Origin: Actinomycetales bacterium
Lineage (GTDB): Bacteria; Actinomycetota; Actinomycetes; Actinomycetales; Actinomycetaceae
DNA length: 33,603 bases
Direction: 5' to 3'
NCBI GenBank assembly: GCA_017882885.1
Contig: JADGOQ010000174.1
Span: forward strand, 1 to 33,603
In this document: one piece after another, positions 21,868 to 28,200 of the stretch
Numbering within the stretch: the stretch's first letter is position 1
Layout: each line of letters begins with the position of its first letter
Notes under the pieces: generated by a model
What the model was told of the DNA's origin: nothing
What the model saw: only the letters and a program-made list of their open reading frames with translations
The model's database searches: none
Position numbers and translations under genes: made by a program

Positions 21868-23115
21868 CTCTCGGGACTGGCTGGTGATCCTGGCCCGCTC
21901 GAGGGTTTCCGGTGTGCCGTACCACGGGATCGACGCCGCCATCATGATCAGCCCGGTGACGAGGAACGCGGCCGTGTAGCCCACCCGGTCGGCGATCAGG
22001 CCCGCAACGATCGGGCCGAGGATGGCCCCCACGTCCTGGAGCATCTGGAAGACCGCCAGCACCTGGCCGGCACTGCGGTCCGAGCCGATGACGTCCGCCA
22101 CCGCTGCCTGCTGCCCGGGGTTGAGGAGGCCGGCCCCGACCCCGGCAAGCAGCGAGATCAAGAGCAGCACCCACGGCGAAGCGCTCACGCCGATGAGCGC
22201 GGTGAAGGCGCCGTTCACGAGGGTCCCCCCGATGATGAGCGGCTTGCGTCCCACCGTGTCCGCCACCCGCGCGGAGAAGGGCAGCACCGCGCCGTTCCCG
22301 ACGGCGAAAGCCGCGAGCACCGCGCCGGCGATCCAGGGTTTCGGGGAGATCACCACGGAGGCGAACAGCGGCACCATCGCGACCCGGACCCCGAAATTGG
22401 CCCAGCCGTTGGCGAAGCCACTTCCCACGACGGACCGGTACGCCCGGTCCCCGAACGCCTCGGACAGCGTCATGACGGGAGTGTTGGCCCGGCCGGCGGA
22501 GGCCTGCGTCCGCGGGTCCTCGAGCAGCAGCCCGATGAGTGCCGCCGCCACCACGAGCATCCCCGCGTAGACCAGGAACGGCACCCGCATGCCGAACTCG
22601 GCCAGCAGTCCCCCGATCACCGGGCCGGCGATGCTGCCGAGCAGGAACGTCGAACCGTACAGGGCGGAGACGCGGCCGCGGATCGGCGCGGGCGAGAGTC
22701 GCACCAGGAGTCCCATCGCCGAGACGGTGAACATCACCGACCCCACGCCACCCAGCGACCGGAAGACCAGGAGTTGCCAGTAGTTCTGCGCGAACGCCGT
22801 CGCCGCCGACGACGCCGCCACGATCAGCACCCCCGCCATGTAGGTGGGCCGTTCGCCGAGCCGGGTGACGAGCACACCGGCGGGGGCGGCCCACAGCAGC
22901 CGGAAGGCGGCGAAGGCGCTGACCACGACACCCGTCGCGGTCACCGACACCGAGAAGGTGTGCGCGTACTGCGGGAGGACGGGCGCGATGAGGCCGAAGC
23001 CGATCGCGATGCAGAACGCCGCCCCGACCAGGACCCAGATCTGGCGGGGGATCGCCTCATCGGGAACGCGACGTGCAGACTTCTTCGGGGCGGAGGGGGA
23101 GGGGGAGGATGCCAT
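21862..23115 (-). CDS. MFS transporter (drug/multidrug efflux-like)
   Basis: A 417-residue, 12-helix major-facilitator protein. After a basic N-terminus (MASSPSPSAPKKSARRVPDE) the first helix is IWVLVGAAFCIAIGFGLIAP. Motif A is seen in the loop VLVTRLGERPTYMAG, and the equivalent second-half loop is ARVADTVGRKPLIIGG. Further helices include FRSLGGVGSVMFTVSAMG and AGVGAGLLNPGQQAAVADV. The architecture resembles MdtG/TetA-type drug:H+ antiporters, but substrate cannot be inferred. The ATG at 23115 follows GGAGGGG; the extra 25 codons upstream lack a ribosome site. It is divergent from alanine dehydrogenase. Confidence 0.87.
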   Translation of the reverse strand: MASSPSPSAPKKSARRVPDEAIPRQIWVLVGAAFCIAIGFGLIAPVLPQYAHTFSVSVTATGVVVSAFAAFRLLWAAPAGVLVTRLGERPTYMAGVLIVAASSAATAFAQNYWQLLVFRSLGGVGSVMFTVSAMGLLVRLSPAPIRGRVSALYGSTFLLGSIAGPVIGGLLAEFGMRVPFLVYAGMLVVAAALIGLLLEDPRTQASAGRANTPVMTLSEAFGDRAYRSVVGSGFANGWANFGVRVAMVPLFASVVISPKPWIAGAVLAAFAVGNGAVLPFSARVADTVGRKPLIIGGTLVNGAFTALIGVSASPWVLLLISLLAGVGAGLLNPGQQAAVADVIGSDRSAGQVLAVFQMLQDVGAILGPIVAGLIADRVGYTAAFLVTGLIMMAASIPWYGTPETLERARITSQSRES

Positions 23116-23252
23116 GGCCCCTCCATTATGCGGGGCGGTGGCGCGACGGCCCATCCGACCACTCCCGGTACGCGGGCAGGTCCGGGGCAATAGTGTGGTC
23201 CCGCAGCAGGATCAGCGCCGATCCTGCTGCCTGCGGCGACATGGAGGTTCAC

Positions 23253-24368
23253 ATGCGTATCGGGATCCCCACCGAGGTCAAGAACAACGAGTACCGCGTG
23301 GCGATCACGCCGGTCGGGGTGCACGAACTCGTCGAACGCGGGCACCAGGTCCTCATCCAGGCGGGCGCCGGGATCGGCTCGGCGATCCCCGACGAGGAGT
23401 TCGAGCGGCAGGGCGGCACGATCGTCCCGGACGCGGACCGAGTGTGGGCAGATTCGGAGATGGTGCTGAAGGTGAAGGAGCCGATCGCCGAGGAGTTCCA
23501 CCAGCTGCGCGAGGGCCTGGTGCTCTTCACCTACCTCCACCTCGCGGCGAACCTCGAGTGCACCACGGCCCTCAGGGACGCGGGCGTAACCGCCATCGCG
23601 TACGAGACCGTCCAGACGCCGCACGGCCAGTTGCCCCTGCTCTACCCGATGTCCGAGGTCGCCGGCTGCCTCGCGCCGCAGGTCGGCGCGCACGCCCTCA
23701 TGCGGCCACAGGGCGGCCGGGGAGTGCTGATGGGCGGCGTCGGCGGCGTGGCGAGCGCGAAGGTGGTGATCATCGGCGGCGGTGTCGCGGGACAGAACGC
23801 CGCGAACATCGCGCTGGGCATGGGCGCGGACGTGACCATCCTGGACACCAACCTGGAAAAGCTGCGCATGGTCTTCTGGCGGTGGCAGGGACGCATCAAG
23901 CAGTTGACGTCGTCGAAGCTCGCGGTGCGCCACCAGATCGAGGACGCGGACATGGTCATCGGCTCGGTGCTCATTCCCGGTGCGCGGGCCCCGAAGCTCG
24001 TGACCAACGAGATGGTCGCGCAGATGAAGCCGGGGTCGGTGCTGGTGGACATCGCGATCGACCAGGGCGGCTGCTTCGAGGACTCACACCCCACCACCCA
24101 CGCCGACCCGACCTTCCGGGTGCACAACTCCACCTTCTACTGCGTGGCGAACATGCCCGGCGCGGTGCCGAACACGTCCACCTACGCGCTCACGAACTCC
24201 ACCCTGCCCTACGTGGTGCGGATCGCGAAGCGGGGGTGGCGGGACGCGATGCGCGCGGACCACGCCCTCGCCCTGGGGCTCAACACGCACGCCGGGAAGG
24301 TGACCTTCCCGGCGGTGGCTGAGGCGTTCGGCATGGAGTGCACGCCCGTCGAGGACATCCTCGCCTAG
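23253..24368 (+). CDS. ald: Alanine dehydrogenase
   Basis: A 371-residue enzyme, exactly the family length, catalysing L-alanine + NAD+ + H2O to pyruvate + NH4+ + NADH. It begins MRIGIPTEVKNNEYRVAITP. It has LVLKVKEP-type MVLKVKEPIAEEF, the catalytic His in FTYLHLAANLECT (near residue 96), the NAD Rossmann motif VVIIGGGVAGQNAANIALGM and the catalytic Asp in VDIAIDQGGCFEDSHPTTH (near 270). NMPGAVPNTSTYALTNSTLP is fully conserved. The ATG at 23253 follows GGAGG. It is monocistronic; its stop overlaps the convergent nitroreductase remnant by four bases. Roles include alanine catabolism and redox balance under oxygen limitation. Confidence 0.95.
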   Translation: MRIGIPTEVKNNEYRVAITPVGVHELVERGHQVLIQAGAGIGSAIPDEEFERQGGTIVPDADRVWADSEMVLKVKEPIAEEFHQLREGLVLFTYLHLAANLECTTALRDAGVTAIAYETVQTPHGQLPLLYPMSEVAGCLAPQVGAHALMRPQGGRGVLMGGVGGVASAKVVIIGGGVAGQNAANIALGMGADVTILDTNLEKLRMVFWRWQGRIKQLTSSKLAVRHQIEDADMVIGSVLIPGARAPKLVTNEMVAQMKPGSVLVDIAIDQGGCFEDSHPTTHADPTFRVHNSTFYCVANMPGAVPNTSTYALTNSTLPYVVRIAKRGWRDAMRADHALALGLNTHAGKVTFPAVAEAFGMECTPVEDILA

Positions 24369-24838
24369 ATGAACTCGACAACCTGCTCGAACGGCAGGCG
24401 CGGGGAGCGCGGACGGCCGGCGGACTCGTCCGCGTAGCCGAGGGCGACGACGGCGAGCAGGTCCTGATCCCCGTCGCTGAGGAAGCGCTCCGCGATGGCC
24501 GGGCCGTTGTAGCCGGTCATCGGGCCGACATCGAACCCGTGGGCGCGGGCGGCGATGATGAAGTAGCCCATCTGCAGGCTGGCGTTCATGCGGGCGAGGT
24601 AGCCGCGCTGCTCGCGGTCCTGGAACATCTTCCCGGCGTTCGGGGCGTGCGGGAACGTGGTGGAAAGCGTCTCGTGGAAGTTGTTCATCATGGTGGGGCC
24701 GTACTTGAACGACTCGAAGATCTCCCCGACCACAGCGCGGTCCACCGGTTGGTCAGAGAAGGCCACGACCGTGCGCGCCTCACGGAAGAGGGTGTCGATC
24801 GCGTCGTCGGTGATGGCGGTGTGCAGGGTGACTGTCAT
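24365..24838 (-). CDS. RutE/HadB-type nitroreductase, shortened by an in-frame internal deletion
   Basis: A 157-residue protein of the malonic-semialdehyde-reductase-like nitroreductase group, which is normally about 195 residues. The ends are normal: DDAIDTLFREARTVVAFSDQ, IFESFKYGPTMMNN, then HAPNAGKMFQDREQRGYLAR, ASLQMGYFIIAARAHGFDVG and PMTGYNGPAIAERFL. Between MMNN and FHETLSTTFPH about 40 residues are missing, comparing with RutE, where this stretch carries the FMN-binding strand, the 'KERL' helix and the 'AP..i' strand. The reading frame is preserved, so a protein may be made, but FMN binding is doubtful. I start at ATG 24838, 7 nt after TAACAT; ATG 24847 is also possible. It converges on ald. 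Confidence 0.75.
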   Translation of the reverse strand: MTVTLHTAITDDAIDTLFREARTVVAFSDQPVDRAVVGEIFESFKYGPTMMNNFHETLSTTFPHAPNAGKMFQDREQRGYLARMNASLQMGYFIIAARAHGFDVGPMTGYNGPAIAERFLSDGDQDLLAVVALGYADESAGRPRSPRLPFEQVVEFI

Positions 24839-24843
24839 GGTTC

Positions 24844-24863
24844 CCATGTTATTGAACCTTCAA
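24844..24863 (-). promoter_or_regulatory. Promoter and palindromic operator of the nitroreductase gene
   Basis: TTGAACCTTCAA (24852-24863), a perfect 12-bp palindrome, lies just upstream of a TAACAT hexamer that ends 7 nt before ATG 24838. The position inside the -35/-10 spacer and the TTGAA-N2-TTCAA form suit a MarR/HxlR-type repressor. No candidate regulator gene is adjacent. Confidence 0.5.
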
Positions 24864-24900
24864 CCAAATCGCCAGCGGGGGCGCCGTGGCGGTGGTCACG

Positions 24901-24960
24901 GGCGACGGCGTCGGGCGGGGACGGCGTCGGGCGGGCGACGGCGGCGACGGCGACGGCGTC
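24901..24960. repeat. GACGGCGTCGGGCGGG tandem repeat
   Basis: A 16-bp unit occurs twice in exact tandem (24904-24919, 24920-24935) and then decays into GGCGAC triplet-like repeats up to the stop of the GNAT gene. It fills the intergenic space between two minus-strand genes. No coding signal is seen. Confidence 0.7.
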
Positions 24961-25261
24961 AGGCGTCCTGGACCAGCAGGTCGGTGTACTCGGGGTGGCG
25001 GCGGATGAACGTGGCGACGTAGGGACACACGGGGTCCGCCTTGAGGCCTGACTCGCGGGTGTCGCGCAGCGCCCAACCCACGAGCTTGCCGACGAGGCCG
25101 TGCCCGCGCTGGGCGGGGTCGACCTCGGTGTGGGGGAAGGCGCGCACGCCGTCGTCGTCGAAGAAGTCGGCCAGGCCGACGAACTCGCCGTCCTGGCGGA
25201 TCTCGTAGCGCGAAAGGGAGTCGTTGCGGGTGATCTCGATCGAGCCGGCGGCCGTGTCCAT
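24959..25261 (-). CDS. Small GNAT-like N-acetyltransferase (YidJ/GCN5-related)
   Basis: A 100-residue protein of the short GNAT family typified by YjdJ/YidJ-like proteins. ITRNDSLSRYEIRQDGEFVG, LADFFDDDGVRAFPHTEVDP, then the CoA-binding AQRGHGLVGKLVGWALRDTR (Q-R-G-x-G-L) and GLKADPVCPYVATFIRRHPE. 'HTEV...qG.GlG..L...AL...R..g..v.p.CpyV..fi..HPEY' is the complete family consensus, so the gene is intact despite its size. The substrate is unknown. The ATG at 25261 places it divergent from the DUF4921 gene across about 60 bp. Confidence 0.85.
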   Translation of the reverse strand: MDTAAGSIEITRNDSLSRYEIRQDGEFVGLADFFDDDGVRAFPHTEVDPAQRGHGLVGKLVGWALRDTRESGLKADPVCPYVATFIRRHPEYTDLLVQDA

Positions 25262-25322
25262 GCCGATGACGATACCCGCCGGGTTCGCTGAACGCCCCGC
25301 GCGCCCGGACTATTGTGGAGCC

Positions 25323-26639
25323 GTGGAACTTGCAGGCGTGGAGCCGATCCGCCGGATGGCCGACGGCACCATCAAACAGGTCAATCCCATGTCCGGCACC
25401 CAGGTGTGGACCGTCCCGGGGCGCGGGAACCGCCCGCTCGGCAACGCCGCCGGGTCATCGGCGCCCATCAACCCGAGTCGCCATGGCCGCTACTGCGCCT
25501 TCTGCTCGGGCCGCTACTGGGACACCCCACCCGAGAAGTCCCGTCTGGTTCGGACCAGCGCGGGCTGGACCCGGGTGGACAACCTCCCGGCCAACCAGCT
25601 GACCGCCACCACCGCGGACTTCCGCCGCATCCCGAACCTCTTCGAGATCCTTTCGCTGGACTACTGGGAGGACAACTACGGGTACACGATGCCCCCCGAG
25701 GCGCGCGCCCGGATGGACGCCTACCTCGCGGACCGCGATGGCCACGCCCACGTGATGGGGGTGGCTCGGGGCAAGGCGATGGCCTCGGGCGTCCCGGAGC
25801 GTGTGTGGGACCAGATGAGCGAGGAGAAGCGGCTCGAATGGGCCGACAACTTCTTTGCCGGCGGTCATGACGTGATCGTGGCCCGGCGCCACTTCGCCGA
25901 CGGCGCCACCTGCGAGGACCATCTGGCCTCCTCCGGAACCCTGACGCCCGAGGAGCACTTCCAGTACACCGCATACACTATCGACACCATGCGGGACCTG
26001 TACGACTTCGCCCCGCACGTGAAGTACGTGGCCACCTTCCAGAACTGGCTGCGCCCCGCCGGCGCCTCGTTCAACCACCTGCACAAGCAGCTGGTCGCGA
26101 TCGACGAGCGCGGGGTCCAGGCCGAGCGCGAGTACGAGAGGGCAAAGGCGGACCCGAACATCTACAACGAGATGGCCGTGGACTACGCCGCCGCCCAGGG
26201 GCTTCTCCTGGCCGAGAACACGCACGCCATTGCGTTTGCCGGGTTCGGCCACCGCTACCCCACCCTCGAGGTGTACTCGAAGGCGAACGCCCGCATGCCC
26301 TGGAAGCACACCCCGGACCAGGTCCGAGCGGTCTCGGACCTCCTCCACGCCTGCCACGCCGCCACTGGCGCCACCGTGGCCACGAACGAGGAGTGGTACT
26401 ACAAGCCGCGCGACCTGGACGTCCCGATGCCCTGGCGGATCATGGTGAAGTGGCGCGTCTCCACCCTCGCGGGTTTCGAGGGCGGCACCAAGATCAACGT
26501 CAACACGATCTCGCCCTTCACCCTCCACGACCGTGTGCTGCCGCGGCTCCTCGAACTGCGGAAGCAAGGGCTCATCGCGCCGATGCGGCTCGGCTCGGAG
26601 TGTCAGCCGGAGAAGGGCTGCCTGCGGTACGCGGGGTGA
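25323..26639 (+). CDS. DUF4921 / galactose-1-phosphate uridylyltransferase-like protein
   Basis: A 438-residue member of the actinobacterial DUF4921 family, related to GalT in the HIT superfamily. It has a probable zinc-binding pair in GRYCAFCSGRYWDTPP (C58, C61) and PNLFEILSLDYWEDNYGYTM. A second long conserved stretch is HVKYVATFQNWLRPAGASFN-HLHKQL, in which HLHKQ (H252, H254) matches the HxHxQ nucleotidyl-transfer motif of GalT. The C-terminus repeats GalT-like strands (WRIMVKWRVSTLAGFEGGTK). This suggests a nucleotide-monophosphate transfer or hydrolysis via a His intermediate; the sugar or nucleotide substrate is unknown. The GTG at 25323 lies 6 nt after TATTGT, so the mRNA is probably leaderless. 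Confidence 0.8.
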   Translation: MELAGVEPIRRMADGTIKQVNPMSGTQVWTVPGRGNRPLGNAAGSSAPINPSRHGRYCAFCSGRYWDTPPEKSRLVRTSAGWTRVDNLPANQLTATTADFRRIPNLFEILSLDYWEDNYGYTMPPEARARMDAYLADRDGHAHVMGVARGKAMASGVPERVWDQMSEEKRLEWADNFFAGGHDVIVARRHFADGATCEDHLASSGTLTPEEHFQYTAYTIDTMRDLYDFAPHVKYVATFQNWLRPAGASFNHLHKQLVAIDERGVQAEREYERAKADPNIYNEMAVDYAAAQGLLLAENTHAIAFAGFGHRYPTLEVYSKANARMPWKHTPDQVRAVSDLLHACHAATGATVATNEEWYYKPRDLDVPMPWRIMVKWRVSTLAGFEGGTKINVNTISPFTLHDRVLPRLLELRKQGLIAPMRLGSECQPEKGCLRYAG

Positions 26640-26666
26640 CGACCGTGCCGCTGGAGCAGGAAGGCC

Positions 26667-26978
26667 TCAGGGCGTGACCTCCACGCGGTGGCGCCGCCCC
26701 CGGATCGTCACCGTGAACGCCAGCCGGTTCCACCCCTCGGGAAGCGCCGGATGCGTGCTCGCCGTTCCGTCAGCCACCCGAAGGCCCCCGAAGCCGAACA
26801 CCACCGCCTGCCAGACCCCACCGCACGACGCGCCGTGGATGCCGTCGGTGGCATTCCCCCGGAGGTCCCGGAGGTCACCGAAGGCGGCCCGTTCGAAGTG
26901 TTCGACGGCTTCGTCCGGCAGGCCGGCGCGCGCCGCGATGATGGCCTGCACGGCAGGACCATGCGACGGAGCCATTCG
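26667..26978 (-). pseudogene. GH65 glycoside phosphorylase remnant, C-terminal end only
   Basis: The minus strand encodes HGPAVQAIIAARAGLPDEAV, EHFERAAFGDLRDLRGNATD, GIHGASCGGVWQAVVFGFGG and LPEGWNRLAFTVTIRGRRHR-VEVTP before the stop at 26667. This is the C-terminal helical and beta-sandwich end of GH65 enzymes (maltose, trehalose or kojibiose phosphorylases: 'S...h.i.AA..g..d.A...f...a..Dl.d..gNa.dGIH.A..GG.WqA.v.GF.Gl'). Everything upstream, including the catalytic (alpha/alpha)6 barrel that makes up most of the usual ~750 residues, is missing. Similarity ends near 26975, where a repeat-rich segment begins. It is not functional. Confidence 0.75.
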
Positions 26979-26995
26979 GTGGGTTCCCGTGGTCC

Positions 26996-27440
26996 TGGCG
27001 AGGTTTCGAGCCGAGGAAGAGGCGTGGAACCCTCGCCTTCGATCCGAGACCTCGCCAACCAGGATTCGAGACCTCGCCCCCGGTTCACGACCTCGCCTTC
27101 GGCGCGGGAATTCGGCGCGGCGGGGCGGTCCGGGCAACCGGCCGGCCCGTTCGCTTCGCCTCAGACCCCCCGTGCCCCATCCCCACAGGCACGGGTCGCG
27201 TCCCGAATCGATCCCGGAACCGTTTGGTGGCTTCCTGCGGTCCTGTGGTTGCAGTCGGTGAGGCTTCGACCCCGCGGTGAGGGGTACAGGCCTCACCACC
27301 GGTTCGAACTCTTACCAGGGCTGCCGGGACACCCGCGGACTCGCCCGCAGCGCCGAGCCTCCGCGCCACCTCGCGCGGTCGGTGAGGCTTTGCACCGACG
27401 GTGTGGGGCATATCCCACACCGTGGGCACGAAACCTCGCC
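26996..27440. repeat. Cluster of dispersed GGYGAGGYTTCG-type inverted repeats
   Basis: A non-coding stretch containing about eight copies of a short degenerate motif in both orientations. Direct copies are GGCGAGGTTTCGAGCC (26998), GGTGAGGCTTCGACC (27257) and GGTGAGGCTTTGCACC (27381). Inverted copies end in ACCTCGCC near 27047-27056, 27068-27077 and 27087-27096, GCCTCACC at 27290-27297 and AACCTCGCC at 27432-27440. Neighbouring copies pair into hairpins. The last includes a perfect 10-bp stem, ACGGTGTGGG (27398-27407) with CCCACACCGT (27414-27423). No coding signal is convincing between 26980 and 27486. Confidence 0.65.
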
Positions 27441-27486
27441 GCGGATGGATGGTGCGGGTTTGAACTCGGGCACGCGGCCCCACGCG

Positions 27487-28200
27487 TCACACCCCGAGGA
27501 ACTCGGCCACTGGGTCCGACGCCGGCGCCCCCCACACCTGCTCCGGCGTGCCGATCTGCACCAGCCGACCGGCCATCATGATGCCCACCCGGTCGGCGAC
27601 CGCGCAGGCCTCGGCGTGGTCGTGGGTGACGTAGAGCGACGTCGTCGACGACGCCCGCAGGATCCGCGCCACGTCCTCCGTCAGCCGCTCCCGCAGGCTG
27701 CGGTCGAGGGCGGAGAGCGGCTCGTCCAGCATCAACAGGCGCGGGCGCGGGGCGAGCGAGCGAGCGAGCGTCACCCGCTGCCGCTCCCCACCGGACAGCG
27801 TGGACACGGACCGGCGCCCGAACCCCTCAAGCCCCACGAGTTCCAGCAGGTGCGCGACCCGCGCGCGCTGCTCCTCGCGCGGCGCGCCGGCCAGCCCGTA
27901 GGCGACGTTCCCCGCCACGTCCCGGTGCGGGAACAGCTGCCCGTCCTGGAACATCAGCCCGAAGCCGCGGCGGTGCACCGGGACGCCCGTCACGCTCTGG
28001 CCGTCCCACAGCACGTCGCCGCCGGCGAGCGGCTCAAGCCCGGCCACCGCGCGCAGCAGCGACGACTTGCCGCACCCACTCGGCCCGAGCAGCGCCACCA
28101 CCTCGCCCCGCGCCACGTCCAGGCTCACGCCATCGACCGCCACGGTCTCCCCGCGCCCCGCCGGGTAGGTCACGACGACGTCGCGCAACGACAGGCTCAC
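27487..28200 (-). CDS. thiQ: Thiamine ABC transporter ATP-binding protein
   Basis: A 237-residue ABC ATPase with complete motifs: Walker A VALLGPSGCGKSSLLRAVAG, Q-loop FGLMFQDGQLFPHRDVAGN, signature VSTLSGGERQRVTLARSLA, Walker B LLMLDEPLSALDRSLRERL and switch His YVTHDHAEACAVADRVG. It lies downstream of a TPP riboswitch and the thiB and thiP genes, which makes the thiamine assignment firm by context. GTG 28200 overlaps the permease stop (GTGA); GTG 28203 is an alternative. It ends just before the repeat cluster. The frame continues open upstream far into thiP, but only as a shadow. Confidence 0.9.
   Translation of the reverse strand: MSLSLRDVVVTYPAGRGETVAVDGVSLDVARGEVVALLGPSGCGKSSLLRAVAGLEPLAGGDVLWDGQSVTGVPVHRRGFGLMFQDGQLFPHRDVAGNVAYGLAGAPREEQRARVAHLLELVGLEGFGRRSVSTLSGGERQRVTLARSLAPRPRLLMLDEPLSALDRSLRERLTEDVARILRASSTTSLYVTHDHAEACAVADRVGIMMAGRLVQIGTPEQVWGAPASDPVAEFLGV

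Noticed and set aside
27408-27413. GCATAT/GGGGCATATCCC region as a third CstR-like site
   Set aside because: The arms are GTGTGGG/CCCACAC, not ATACCCC/GGGGTAT, and there is no promoter or gene start next to it.
26996-27440. CRISPR array
   Set aside because: The repeats are short, degenerate, occur in both orientations and have no regular spacing; no cas genes are present.
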